From positions 310,001 through 374,000 of the forward strand of contig NZ_CP019609.1 in the NCBI RefSeq assembly GCF_001998885.1: a stretch of 64,000 nt of DNA, given 5' to 3'. The translations under genes and the position numbers were made by a program. Positions 32,059-43,372 of this stretch are shown here, one piece after another. The stretch's first letter is position 1; each line of letters opens with the position of its first letter. The notes beneath the pieces are model-generated. The model did no database searches. It saw nothing but the letters and a program-made list of their open reading frames with translations, and was not told the origin of the DNA. The stretch comes from Vagococcus penaei (lineage in GTDB: Bacteria > Bacillota > Bacilli > Lactobacillales > Vagococcaceae).

Positions 32059-32097
32059 TATCACCAAATGAAGCTTATTTCTATTATTTAAAATGAC

Positions 32098-32145
32098 AAA
32101 TCGCATGAAAATGGTTTAATTAACCATTTTCATGCGATTTTTTAA
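32098..32145. terminator. Bidirectional terminator
   Basis: AAATCGCATGAAAATGGT / ACCATTTTCATGCGATTTTTT, an 18-bp near-perfect stem serving the VOC gene and the opposing glycosylation operon. Confidence 0.92.
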
Positions 32146-32161
32146 TATATATTCTTTATTA

Positions 32162-32500
32162 TTAACGATTAATTAATAAGGTACCAGCTAAAACTAAAAC
32201 AATCCCAATGACACTAGTCATACTGATTGTTTCTTTTAAAACAAATGCTGATCCAATTAAAATTAAAATATTTGTTAGACCTAAACCTAAAGGAACTACA
32301 ATATGAACATCTGATTTAGAAATAATCATCATCCATAAAACAAAACTAACTAAATAACATGATAAGCCCACTAAACTTAAAAATGGGAAATTCATATTTA
32401 ATTGATTATCTAATAATTTGATAGATAAATCAGTTGAGCCCAGTTTAAATAAAATAATCCCTGATGATGATAGGATAACATAAATTATAAATAGTATCAT
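32162..32500 (-). CDS. EamA/SMR-like small membrane transporter
   Basis: A 112-residue protein with four TM helices, half the size of a DMT exporter and like the ArnE/ArnF or SMR type. The pattern HIVVPLGLGLTNILILIGS followed by FVLKETISMTSVIGIVLVLAGTLLI is typical of EamA C-terminal halves. Its start overlaps the upstream gene stop by 4 bp, so it is translationally coupled to DUF2304 and the glycosyltransferase. By context it may flip or export a lipid-linked sugar; that is inference. Confidence 0.8.
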   Translation of the reverse strand: MILFIIYVILSSSGIILFKLGSTDLSIKLLDNQLNMNFPFLSLVGLSCYLVSFVLWMMIISKSDVHIVVPLGLGLTNILILIGSAFVLKETISMTSVIGIVLVLAGTLLINR

Positions 32501-32847
32501 TGTTCTTTATTTTTCTCCTCAATTTCTTTTTTTAATAGTGACACTTCTTGAACCAAGCTTTTAATATAGTTTGATTGCTTTGTTAAACTCATAGTAAACA
32601 AAATCAACTGAATCAGACAAAACAATACAGCAGCAAACAATAAAAAATTAGATGTCACTTCAAAGCCAAATATTTTAGCTAGATATGCCGGTATGGCTGG
32701 AAGAAGAGAAAAAATTAGTAACACAACCCCAACTAATAACCAGGTCAATGCATAATTAATAGTAAATGTATCATTACGAATCAAGCGAATAACAAACCAT
32801 AAAAAGCCGATTGAAATGAGCGTCATAACAAGTGATAATATCGTCAT
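32497..32847 (-). CDS. DUF2304 domain membrane protein
   Basis: A 116-residue protein with three TM helices (about 4-22, 34-55 and 66-90) and a charged coiled-coil tail (LVQEVSLLKKEIEEKNKE). DUF2304 proteins regularly sit next to GT2 polyprenyl-phosphate glycosyltransferases and may anchor or assist them. It overlaps the genes on both sides by 4 bp (ATGA). Function not established. Confidence 0.85.
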   Translation of the reverse strand: MTILSLVMTLISIGFLWFVIRLIRNDTFTINYALTWLLVGVVLLIFSLLPAIPAYLAKIFGFEVTSNFLLFAAVLFCLIQLILFTMSLTKQSNYIKSLVQEVSLLKKEIEEKNKEQ

Positions 32848-33563
32848 TTACGACTCCCCTTTCCAAACAATAATAAAATAGACGTACAAACTTCAGCCAT
32901 ATAAACTACTGACTTTAATTGAGTAATTGATGATTGACCTTCTAAACGCTCAAACATATTAGCACCAATCTCAGATACACGATATTTTTTCTGAATTAAT
33001 TCTGCTGTTAACTCAGGTTCAGGATATTTTAATGGATAGTCATGAGCAAATAAGTCAATAATTTCCTTATTAGCCGCCCGATAGCCTGAGGTAACATCGT
33101 ATACCTTTTTTCCAGTAACTAATTTAATACAAAAAGAAATAATCTTGATACCCATTCTACGCGAAAATGATGTTTTGAATTCTGAAGGTGAATCCGTTGT
33201 AAACCGTGAACCAATAGTAAAATCGGCTACATCAGTCAGAATCGGCTGTACTAAATTATTGATAGATCTAATATCATGTTGACCATCACCATCAAATTGT
33301 ACAGCAATGTCATAATCATGATAATAAGCGTATAAATAACCAGTCTGCATAGCACCACCGATGCCTAAATTTTTAATTAAATGAACGGCATTTAATTTGT
33401 TTGTTTCAATTATTTCTTTTGTTTTATCTGTTGAACCATCATTAACAATAATATAATCCAACTGAAATGGTAATTCTTGTTTGTAACTCTCAACTTTTTT
33501 TATATTGTCGAGTATATTTCCTTCTTCATTATATGCAGGTATGACGAGTAACACTTTCTTCAT
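32844..33563 (-). CDS. GT2 polyprenyl-phosphate glycosyltransferase (DPM1/GtrB-like)
   Basis: A 239-residue family 2 glycosyltransferase like dolichol-phosphate mannosyltransferase or GtrB, which makes a polyprenyl-phosphate sugar from a nucleotide sugar on the cytoplasmic face. Motifs are LVIPAYNEEGNI, the IIVNDGSTDKT loop, metal-binding DxD in VQFDGDGQHD, and SGYRAANKEI. Unlike GtrB it lacks a pair of C-terminal TM helices, with only a weak hydrophobic end; DUF2304 encoded next could supply the membrane anchor. Its sugar is unknown. Confidence 0.92.
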   Translation of the reverse strand: MKKVLLVIPAYNEEGNILDNIKKVESYKQELPFQLDYIIVNDGSTDKTKEIIETNKLNAVHLIKNLGIGGAMQTGYLYAYYHDYDIAVQFDGDGQHDIRSINNLVQPILTDVADFTIGSRFTTDSPSEFKTSFSRRMGIKIISFCIKLVTGKKVYDVTSGYRAANKEIIDLFAHDYPLKYPEPELTAELIQKKYRVSEIGANMFERLEGQSSITQLKSVVYMAEVCTSILLLFGKGSRK

Positions 33564-33565
33564 AT

Positions 33566-35395
33566 TTAATGTTTTTCTCCTTCTCTATTACTACTCATTG
33601 CTAACACAAGTAGTAAAGGTGTAAATAAAACTAATGGCAAGATATATCTAATATACCCTAAAGTAATTGGCCCTGCAATTAAAGTTCCTAAAAAAGCACC
33701 CATTGGAATCACAATAGCCGCCAATAGAAATTTCTTTTGACGTAGCCATAAAACAAACACTGCTAGCATCACAAAAATATATGTACCATAATTATTTATT
33801 TGTGACAATAACGGTAACCTATCCCATAACTGATAAAGCTTCACTCTACCACGGTTGAGTTTTACTGATAATGAATTATCAGTCAATCCAATTTTACTAA
33901 CGCGTTCTACTTGGTTTTCACCATCAGAATCAATCAAGCCATTGGAATAATACCAATTAACAGAAAGATTTAAATTAAATAAATTTGAATGATTTGCCAT
34001 AACAGATTCAACTAAGACAAAAGGGTGTTTTTTAATTTGTCTGCCTACTAAATTAAAATACTGTGACATTTCAGCTTTTGTAGCATTCTCATCATGAGTC
34101 CTTTTTACCGCATCAGAACGATGAGGCACATAACTTTTTCTTATCACATCGTATTTTAACACATTATTAATTATTGCTTTATCATTTGAACTAATATCAT
34201 CTTCATGATACTTAATGTAACGTGCTGTATGTTGAAATGGTAAAGATAGCATCTCACGTCGATTTGGTTTAGGTTGTGCTTCTGCAAATTGACTAACGAA
34301 AATATTATTAATTAGCGTCCCACAAACTAACCCTAAAATCATCATTGGAACAATAGTTAATGGTAAATATATTTTTCGACGCAAAATTAAGCCACCAATG
34401 ATATAGACAACTAACGTTAATGCAATAAAGTGCAGTGTATTATAACGGAATAATAGCATCAATAAAACACTTAAAAAAGTCATTATAAACATTTTATTTT
34501 TTCGGTACATCTCTTGGTTGAAGAAATACGTTGCGGTAGTTGTCATGTATACCACAAAAAATACAGAAAAAATAATATCTTTAGTCGCCAAAATCACAGA
34601 AGCATTTACCATAGGAATAAATGTCATCACTACAGTAACTATCATCAACATTTTTGTCTTCAAAGTAAGCTTATACACAGTACTAATAGCATATGCCATA
34701 GAACTAGCAACTAATGTCACTTGTAAAATAGTAAAAATAAATAGTCCAATATTAGGATGATTTATTATAGCACCAAATTTAACTAAACTTCCAATGAGCA
34801 CTGTCGATAACACAGGATGTGCCGCTGTTCGAACTTGGTAGTGAAAATATTGTTCTATCTGATCAAGGGTGTCTCCCATGAACACACTTGGATAGGCTGT
34901 TACAGCAATGTATAACCAGACACACATCATAAGCCCAAAAGGCACTAAAAAAGGATGGTTTGCAAACGTCACTTGAAGTTTGCGACTGATTGGTAATTTA
35001 ATTGTTTGGTGCTCTGTTGTACTAAAATATGTAAGGATTTTTTGCAATGATTCAATAATTAAGTAAAAACTCACAACAAACAATATACTGTACAGCAAAC
35101 TAATAGGATGGTGAAAAACTTTATTAGCAGTATCAATTCCGGCTTCATATATCGTTGTAAACCATGTACAAATAGCAAAAAATAATGATACAATTTTCTG
35201 TAAAATATTTGTTTTTTGTTTCAAACGATCAACTAAAATAAAAAAAAGTACACAGCCTACTAATGCAAAGGTTGTGAGATAAGGATCATTCGTTAAAGTT
35301 TTATAGATTAATGAATAACCTTCTGTCGTCTTTATATTTTTAAAAGAGACTGTTAATCCCAATGCTACAATAACTCCTTGTATCACTTTTTTCAT
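33566..35395 (-). CDS. Polytopic membrane protein, DUF6020/GT-C glycosyltransferase-like
   Basis: A 609-residue protein with about 12-13 TM helices. After the fifth or so helix comes AYPSVFMGDTLDQIEQYFHY, where Asp in an external loop after a TM is typical of GT-C enzymes that use lipid-linked sugars. A large extracytoplasmic segment (about 400-500) lies between late helices. ATG at 35395 follows GGAGG; an upstream extension to 35464 has no ribosome binding site. It heads a tight operon with a GT2 enzyme 2 bp downstream, so it is the likely transferase moving a polyprenyl-P-sugar onto a surface polymer. Confidence 0.78.
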   Translation of the reverse strand: MKKVIQGVIVALGLTVSFKNIKTTEGYSLIYKTLTNDPYLTTFALVGCVLFFILVDRLKQKTNILQKIVSLFFAICTWFTTIYEAGIDTANKVFHHPISLLYSILFVVSFYLIIESLQKILTYFSTTEHQTIKLPISRKLQVTFANHPFLVPFGLMMCVWLYIAVTAYPSVFMGDTLDQIEQYFHYQVRTAAHPVLSTVLIGSLVKFGAIINHPNIGLFIFTILQVTLVASSMAYAISTVYKLTLKTKMLMIVTVVMTFIPMVNASVILATKDIIFSVFFVVYMTTTATYFFNQEMYRKNKMFIMTFLSVLLMLLFRYNTLHFIALTLVVYIIGGLILRRKIYLPLTIVPMMILGLVCGTLINNIFVSQFAEAQPKPNRREMLSLPFQHTARYIKYHEDDISSNDKAIINNVLKYDVIRKSYVPHRSDAVKRTHDENATKAEMSQYFNLVGRQIKKHPFVLVESVMANHSNLFNLNLSVNWYYSNGLIDSDGENQVERVSKIGLTDNSLSVKLNRGRVKLYQLWDRLPLLSQINNYGTYIFVMLAVFVLWLRQKKFLLAAIVIPMGAFLGTLIAGPITLGYIRYILPLVLFTPLLLVLAMSSNREGEKH

Positions 35396-35464
35396 AATGT
35401 TAAATTGCCTCCAAATTTTAAAATTGAATATATAGTATAGTATATCATAAAAAATTAATATCAA

Positions 35465-35495
35465 TTTATAAATAAAAGCCCCTTTTATTTATAAA
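35465..35495. repeat. Perfect 14-bp inverted repeat upstream of the glycosylation operon
   Basis: TTTATAAATAAAAG-CCC-CTTTTATTTATAAA. On the minus strand it lies just before TTGATA (possible -35) with a TATACT further down, about 70 bp upstream of the start at 35395. Candidate operator, or a weak terminator for readthrough. Confidence 0.6.
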
Positions 35496-35518
35496 TATAG
35501 ACTTCTAGATTTGACGTA

Positions 35519-35556
35519 TTAAAAAAGTAATAACTATACAAGTTATTACTTTTTTT
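35519..35556 (-). terminator. Terminator downstream of the DUF1846 gene
   Basis: AAAAAAGTAATAACT / AGTTATTACTTTTTTT with a 5-nt loop; A and T tracts on both sides. Confidence 0.82.
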
Positions 35557-35573
35557 AAACTAGTGATTCTAAA

Positions 35574-37094
35574 TTAAATATAAAATAAATTTTCAGATGA
35601 AAAGACTGCATCAGTTGTCACATCAATACCAAGTTTTTTCAAAATTTGCTCATCATCTTTATTTAATATCACCGTTGAATGAGCTTGTGTCCCAACTAAT
35701 TTTGTTAACTGCTCATATGCCAATTGAGCTGTTGGATTAGTCACCGCACTCATGGCTAAAGCAATTAATACCTCATTTGTATTTAATGCTGTAATTTTAC
35801 TGTGTAATTCTGATACTTTCATTTTCTGAATAGTCTCTAAAATAACCGGTGATAATAATAAAATATCGTCACTAATACTTGCTAAATGCTTAACTGAATT
35901 TAAGATAGCTGAGGCTGAAGCATCCATTAAATGAGTTGAACGACCTGTTATAATTTTACCATCAGGTAATTCAAATGCCATAACCGATGTAATCGCAAGA
36001 TCATCTTTAACCTGACCTCTTTGTTTTACTTCCTTAGCATACTCTCTTGCTGGTACGACTGGTCGACGGTCTTCTTTTTTCAATTCCATCTCTTCCATGA
36101 TTAATTGAATGCGATTTACAACTTCATCATCAACTAATCCGCGCTTATAATATGATTCAGTATCAAAACAACGACGAATAATCTCTTCTTTAGATGCCGC
36201 TTGGACTACTGCATCATCGATAATGCCAAAGCCAACACGGTTTACACCCATGTCAGTTGGAGACTTAAAAACAGATGGTTCATTTGTAATACGTTCGATG
36301 ATTCGCTTAATTACAGGGAAAGTTTCCAAATCACGATTATAATTTACTGCAACTTCACCATATGCTTCATAATGGAAAGAATCAATCATATTAACATCTT
36401 TTAAATCAACAGTTGCAGCTTCATAAGCAATATTTACCGGGTGTTTTAGTGGTAAATTCCAGACTGGGAAAGTCTCGAATTTTGAATAGCCTGCTACACG
36501 GCCTAATTTATTTTCATGATAAATCTGACTAAGACTAGTAGCTAGCTTGCCACTTCCAGCTCCTGGTGCTGTTACTACAACGATGGGTTTTGTTGTTGGA
36601 ATATAAGGATTTTTACCAAAGCCCTCATCACTAACAATTTGATCAATATTGTAAGGATAGCCTTCAATGGCTTCATGTGTATAAACTTTAATATCACGTT
36701 TTTCTAGTTTATTAATAAAAATTTTCGTAGCTGGTTGGCCAGTGTAACGCGTAATAAGCACACTATTGACTGATAACCCATATTCATTAAACTCGTCAAT
36801 TGATTTCAAAATATCCATATCATAAGTAATTCCATAATCGCCACGAATTTTATTACGTTCGATATCACCAGCATAGACACAAATTAAAATTTCTGCTTTA
36901 TCCTTTAATTTTTGTAAAATTTTAATTTTAGAATCCTCATCAAAACCAGGCAATACACGTTTTGCATGTTTATCACCAATCAATTTACCACCAAATTCTA
37001 AATATAACTTATCATAATGATTGACACGCTCTAAGATAAACTTAGACTGTTCTTCAATATATTTTTTTGAATCAAAACCTATTTTTTTAGCCAT
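35574..37094 (-). CDS. DUF1846 family protein
   Basis: A 506-residue cytosolic protein of the DUF1846 family, widespread in Firmicutes; structures are known but no defined reaction. The sequence starts [18 protein letters not shown]. It has a nucleotide-binding-like loop [18 protein letters not shown] at about residues 175-192, a [11 protein letters not shown] segment and a C-terminal [18 protein letters not shown] motif. It sits between pyrG and the glycosylation operon as its own transcription unit. The loop suggests NTP use, but that is inference. Confidence 0.9.
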   Translation of the reverse strand: MAKKIGFDSKKYIEEQSKFILERVNHYDKLYLEFGGKLIGDKHAKRVLPGFDEDSKIKILQKLKDKAEILICVYAGDIERNKIRGDYGITYDMDILKSIDEFNEYGLSVNSVLITRYTGQPATKIFINKLEKRDIKVYTHEAIEGYPYNIDQIVSDEGFGKNPYIPTTKPIVVVTAPGAGSGKLATSLSQIYHENKLGRVAGYSKFETFPVWNLPLKHPVNIAYEAATVDLKDVNMIDSFHYEAYGEVAVNYNRDLETFPVIKRIIERITNEPSVFKSPTDMGVNRVGFGIIDDAVVQAASKEEIIRRCFDTESYYKRGLVDDEVVNRIQLIMEEMELKKEDRRPVVPAREYAKEVKQRGQVKDDLAITSVMAFELPDGKIITGRSTHLMDASASAILNSVKHLASISDDILLLSPVILETIQKMKVSELHSKITALNTNEVLIALAMSAVTNPTAQLAYEQLTKLVGTQAHSTVILNKDDEQILKKLGIDVTTDAVFSSENLFYI

Positions 37095-37181
37095 CTAAAT
37101 TGCCTACCTTCAAATTAATAATCATGTAAAAAAATCTATCTTGTTATTAGAGATGTATTATCTCAGCTGATAACTACTCTA

Positions 37182-38873
<1,692 letters not shown>

Positions 38874-38908
38874 CTTCGTCAACTGACTTCTGACCCTATT
38901 AAAAGGGT

Positions 38909-38948
38909 GCCCAAAAAGAATGATACAAGGTTACGTAGTTTAAGTCAA
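38909..38948 (-). promoter_or_regulatory. pyrG promoter with GGGC initiation site
   Basis: TTGACT (38943-38948), a 17-bp spacer and TATCAT (38920-38925), with GGGC starting at 38912, 7 nt after the -10. A GGGC start is the hallmark of CTP-sensitive reiterative initiation at pyrG. Confidence 0.88.
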
Positions 38949-38985
38949 GGGAAATTATCAGAAAATAAGTGAAATTTTTCATTGA

Positions 38986-40776
38986 CTATTTTTCAGTCGT
39001 TACACCATCAATCGTTATATCATCAATTGTGGTGATTCGACTGTCTTTATCAATCGTCGCTTCAAAACTAACTTTATCCCCCGGTGTTAAGAACATGCTG
39101 TACACATTATTTGAGGTGCTAATTGTATAAACAGTTGGATTATCTTTTAATAAGAAAGAAACTGTTTCATTGCCCTCAATAACCATTTTATTGACACGTC
39201 TAACTTCACCAGAGACTTTCTCTAAACCTAACTTATCAACGTTTTTATTTGAGCTACCTTTCATACCTAAGCGTAATTTATAAGCTTCTAGTGTTTTTTG
39301 AGCATCGTTTCCATCTACAACAATATCACTATCCGTTGCTGAGATATAGACATAACCTTTAAAAATACCATTGACATCTAATAAAGAGACGACCCAAGTT
39401 GGAACACCTTCAACGTTATAAAGAATTGGCATTTTTGCTTCCCATTTTTTTTCAGGATAAATTTTTTCAGCAATCTGGATAGCCCCATCACTGTCCATCA
39501 TTCCTTTACCGTCACGATAATACTCCATAACACCAGTACGCGCATTAATTAGGCTATAACCTAGCGCGCTATCTTGTTTCGCATCATCACTGGTAAAATC
39601 AGTAAAGTACAATAATTCGCCAGATTTTGAGAGAAGTGGTGTTACTGCTCCTTTTGAATAAATACCGTTATTCGTTGGCTGTTTAACATCATCTTTCGTA
39701 AACAAGCTATTTAACCAACCTTTACCATATAAACCAAAATAACTATTCATACTACTTGCTACAGCACTTGTTAACGGCGCATCAATGTCCTTTGGTGTAT
39801 CCTTTAGTTCATATACCTTAGTTTCACCAGTAACGCTGTTCAAAACACCAACTTTAAAGTCATCATAGCGTTTAATACCACTAACACCATACTCTTTATA
39901 TAGTGTTTCCACATAATATGGCGTACCATCATTACCAATTTCTAAATTCACCGTACCAATCGTGGCATAGCGGCTAGCTTTTGCATAAATTTTGCGTTCC
40001 GCGTCTTGGCCTAAATAAGCACTCGGAATATATCTCATCTTTTTATTAATAAATTCTGGCTGGGCATTAATATCTGTCGCACTAATTTTAAAGTAACCAG
40101 GAACTTCTTTAAATCGATTCCATTTCCAAAAGCTACGATACTCCAGTGCAGCTACATATACATACTCACCATCAATCACTTGAGCTGTCGTAGAGCCTAA
40201 TTGGTAGGCACTGTAATTCGGTACACTACTAATCATTTTTTGCATTTTATTTTGAGCACTTTGGATTGACATGGCGATTGGCGTCTCTTTCGTTGAAACT
40301 AATTCTTCTGTTTTTTTCACTTTTTTAACATCAATTGTGTTAAAAACGTCATCAATACTGATGATTCGTGCAATTGGTGTATAAATGATTAAACCGACTA
40401 CAGCGATAACACCCCATACAAAAAACTTAGTTAATCGACGGTTAATTCCACCGGGACCATTAATAATCTGTTTATTTTTCAAACTAGGTTTGATAAAAAG
40501 ATGGCTAATTTTATCTACAGAAATAAGCATCATAACGGCCATTCCAATTAAAAAGTTAATCCCATTTAACATTAATAAATTACTTAATGTTTGTGGCGGT
40601 AAGGCAAAGTAAACAATCGTCACAGCAATAATTAAATAAATAATAGAACTAATTAATGTTCGTTTAAGCATTTTGTTACGGTTAGGACTAAAGATTAAGC
40701 CTAAAATCAAAGCCAGTAAAAACCCTCCACTAAAACGACATGCGACAATCAAAAAATCTAATATTAATTCCATCAT
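38986..40776 (-). CDS. Unknown conserved-looking membrane protein with large extracytoplasmic domain
   Basis: 596 residues, not recognised with certainty. Four N-terminal hydrophobic segments (about 5-26, 38-60, 66-88 and 117-138) precede an extracytoplasmic region of about 450 residues. That region has repeated beta-rich stretches, and WEAKMPILYNVEGVPTWVVS followed by FKGYVYISATDSDIVVDG resembles a PepSY-like module, as found in YpmB-type proteins. The C-terminus (about 520-596) looks like a small beta domain. It lies between pyrG and corA as a single gene. A role at the cell envelope is inferred from topology only. Confidence 0.72.
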   Translation of the reverse strand: MMELILDFLIVACRFSGGFLLALILGLIFSPNRNKMLKRTLISSIIYLIIAVTIVYFALPPQTLSNLLMLNGINFLIGMAVMMLISVDKISHLFIKPSLKNKQIINGPGGINRRLTKFFVWGVIAVVGLIIYTPIARIISIDDVFNTIDVKKVKKTEELVSTKETPIAMSIQSAQNKMQKMISSVPNYSAYQLGSTTAQVIDGEYVYVAALEYRSFWKWNRFKEVPGYFKISATDINAQPEFINKKMRYIPSAYLGQDAERKIYAKASRYATIGTVNLEIGNDGTPYYVETLYKEYGVSGIKRYDDFKVGVLNSVTGETKVYELKDTPKDIDAPLTSAVASSMNSYFGLYGKGWLNSLFTKDDVKQPTNNGIYSKGAVTPLLSKSGELLYFTDFTSDDAKQDSALGYSLINARTGVMEYYRDGKGMMDSDGAIQIAEKIYPEKKWEAKMPILYNVEGVPTWVVSLLDVNGIFKGYVYISATDSDIVVDGNDAQKTLEAYKLRLGMKGSSNKNVDKLGLEKVSGEVRRVNKMVIEGNETVSFLLKDNPTVYTISTSNNVYSMFLTPGDKVSFEATIDKDSRITTIDDITIDGVTTEK

Positions 40777-40872
40777 ACACCCCTAATTTATGTCTTATTT
40801 TTATTCTAGTTGGTTGCTTATGATAAAACCAGAATAAAATACTTACCATTTAAATAAAACTGGCTAAACACA

Positions 40873-41782
40873 CTATTCAATAAACTTTTTTAAAACATAG
40901 GACAATAAAAACCATAAAAAAATACTAATAAGGATGGTAATTATCCAGCCGAATGCATTATCTTCTAATGGTAATGGCATGTTCATACCAAAAAAAACCA
41001 GTGATAATCGTCGGAATTGTTAATAAAACCGATAAAACGGTTAAAATACGGATTGTTTCATTTAAATTATTATTTAAAACATTATTATAAGTACCGGATA
41101 ATTGCTGTAAAATTTGCGAAGAAATTTGTGTCATCTCCATGACCTGTTTTGCTTCAATTAAAGCATCTTCTAACTCTTCTTTTTCAGCATCATTTAACTG
41201 CTTATAGACGATATGTATCTTAATTTGTTCAAGTAGGACTATATTTTGTTTAGAAGCAGAAATATAATAGACTATCCCTATTTCTAAATCAGAAAGAGAT
41301 AACAAATTTTGTTTACTAGTTTTTTCCTTCAAGCGATTACTGACTTTAATTCGATCAGTATTCATTTCTTCCACATAAGGAAAAAATTGATCCGTAATCA
41401 TCAATAGACAAGTAAATAAAAATTCAAACACAGAAATATTAGATGCTTTATTTAAATTATTTTGCATTTTTGAAACTAAATAATGATTACGGTTATTACT
41501 AATGGTAATTAAGGTATTATTTTTAATGATAAACGTCATTGGAATCGTTTCATAATGATTATCAATTTTCTCTTGATTTGGGACATTGTAAATTAACATA
41601 AAAATATTAGTATCTTTATCATAATCTAAATGAGCACGCTCATTCTTATCGAGTGAATAATTAATAATTTCTTCATCAATATCATAATCAGCATAAACTT
41701 TTTTTAATTGACGAGCATCATCCTGATCCGTGTTCACATTCAACCAATTATTTTTTTGTTGGTTAAATTGAATTTTCAGCAT
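40873..41782 (-). pseudogene. corA: CorA family Mg2+/divalent cation transporter, frameshifted before the GMN motif
   Basis: A CorA-like transporter. The cytoplasmic domain is intact (residues 1-240, with the long coiled helix before TM1: ILQQLSGTYNNVLNNNLNE and MTVLSVLLTIPTIITGFF). A coding-strand T8 run (40990-40997) shifts the frame, so the ORF ends 10 residues later. Removing one T gives FFGMNMPLPL, then TM2 (ITILISIFLWFLLSYVLKK) and a stop at 40873, a normal end. The GMN selectivity motif and TM2 are thus lost in the sequenced frame. GAGGAGG precedes the ATG. Error or genuine inactivation cannot be separated here. Confidence 0.87.
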
Positions 41783-41871
41783 TCTCTTAACTCCTCCTCA
41801 TGCACTATTAGGTTTATTTTTTTATTATACCATCTCTTGCAAACTTATTCAGTAATCATTAGATTCAATAC

Positions 41872-41905
41872 TCAAAATAAAAAAAGAACCACTAAAAGTG
41901 ATTCT
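41872..41905 (-). terminator. Terminator of the pdh operon
   Basis: On the minus strand AGAATCACT-TTT-AGTGGTTCT is followed by TTTTTTTATTTT. Confidence 0.88.
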
Positions 41906-41953
41906 CTTTACGTCCGGACAGATAGTACTCTATTAATTCAATTATTTGATTAA

Positions 41954-43360
41954 TTATACGTGAATTGGTAAGCCTAATGCTAATTCAGCTGTATCCATAA
42001 CCGCTTCAGCTAGTGATGGATGTGAATGAACTGTTAATGCGATATCTTCAGCATTCATACCAGATTCAATCGCTAAACCAATTTCAGCAATCATATCACT
42101 TGCGCCAACACCGACAACTTGTCCACCGACAATAACGTTGTCTTCTTTAGTTGTTACTAAGCGTACAAAACCTTCAGTTTGGTTTAATGATAAAGCACGG
42201 CCATTTCCACCTAAAGTGAATTTAGATGCTTTAACGTCTAAACCTTGTTCTTTTGCTTCTTTTTCAGTCATTCCGACTACTGCTAATTCAGGATCTGTAA
42301 AGGCTACAGCCGGCATCGCAATATAGTCATTGGCAACTGCTTTACCAGCAATTGCTTCAGCTGCAATTTTAGCTTCAAAACTTGCTTTGTGTGCTAATGC
42401 AGGTCCAGGAACGATATCACCAATTGCCCAAATACTTGGAACATTTGTACGTCCTTGATTATCAACGACTACTAACCCACGATCAGTTAACTCAACACCA
42501 GCAATTTCAAGTCCTAAATCATCCGTATTTGGACGACGACCAACTGTTACCATTACGTAATCAGCATCAATTGCTTCTTCTTTGCCATTTGCTTCATATT
42601 TAACAGTTACGCTATCACCATTATCAATCGCTTCTTTAGCCATTGCTTTAGTAACAACTGTAATACCTTTTTTCTTGAAGTCTGATTCGACAAATTTAAC
42701 CATGTCTTTTTCAAATGTTGGTAAAATTTGTGGAGATCCTTCTAAGATAGTTACTTCAGCACCAAGGTTAGCATATGCACTACCTAATTCAGCACCGATA
42801 ACTCCCCCGCCAACAATCACTAATTTTTTAGGTACTTCTGTTAAATTCAAGCCACCAGTTGAATCAATGATACGTTTACCGAATTTAAAGCCTTTAATTT
42901 CAATTGGGCGACTACCAGTTGCCACAATTGCATTTTTGAATTCATATGTTTGTGCACTATCTTCATGAATGACACGTAATGTGTTGGCATCAACGAAGAA
43001 AGCTTCCCCACGAATGATTTCGACTTTATTTTTTTTCAATAGGAATTCAACGCCCGCTGTTAATTTTGATACAACGCTATTGTTTTTCCATTCTTGTGTT
43101 TTAGCAAAATCTAAAGTGACATTCTCAGCTGTAACACCAAAAACCTCAGAGTGTTTTGCATCGTGTAATTTGTGACCAGCACTGATTAAGGCTTTTGAAG
43201 GGATACAGCCTACGTTTAGACAAACCCCTCCAATATATTCACGCTCAATGATTGCGACTTTTTGCCCCATTTGTGCGGCACGAATTGCTGCTACATAGCC
43301 ACCAGGTCCTGCCCCAATGACAACTGTATCTAATTCTAATGCGAAATCTCCTACTACCAT
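41954..43360 (-). CDS. pdhD: Dihydrolipoamide dehydrogenase (E3)
   Basis: It reoxidises the dihydrolipoamide of the E2 core with NAD+. 468 residues. FAD-binding [16 protein letters not shown] is at about 14-29, with redox disulfide [18 protein letters not shown]-binding [36 protein letters not shown] and the His-Glu pair in [11 protein letters not shown]. It is the last gene of pdhABCD, 13 bp after pdhC. Confidence 0.97.
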   Translation of the reverse strand: MVVGDFALELDTVVIGAGPGGYVAAIRAAQMGQKVAIIEREYIGGVCLNVGCIPSKALISAGHKLHDAKHSEVFGVTAENVTLDFAKTQEWKNNSVVSKLTAGVEFLLKKNKVEIIRGEAFFVDANTLRVIHEDSAQTYEFKNAIVATGSRPIEIKGFKFGKRIIDSTGGLNLTEVPKKLVIVGGGVIGAELGSAYANLGAEVTILEGSPQILPTFEKDMVKFVESDFKKKGITVVTKAMAKEAIDNGDSVTVKYEANGKEEAIDADYVMVTVGRRPNTDDLGLEIAGVELTDRGLVVVDNQGRTNVPSIWAIGDIVPGPALAHKASFEAKIAAEAIAGKAVANDYIAMPAVAFTDPELAVVGMTEKEAKEQGLDVKASKFTLGGNGRALSLNQTEGFVRLVTTKEDNVIVGGQVVGVGASDMIAEIGLAIESGMNAEDIALTVHSHPSLAEAVMDTAELALGLPIHV

Positions 43361-43372
43361 GCGTGTTTCACC

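Noticed and set aside
32162-35395. A capsule biosynthesis locus
   Set aside because: No polymerase, chain-length regulator, priming transferase or sugar-nucleotide genes; the set fits a polymer side-chain glycosylation module instead.
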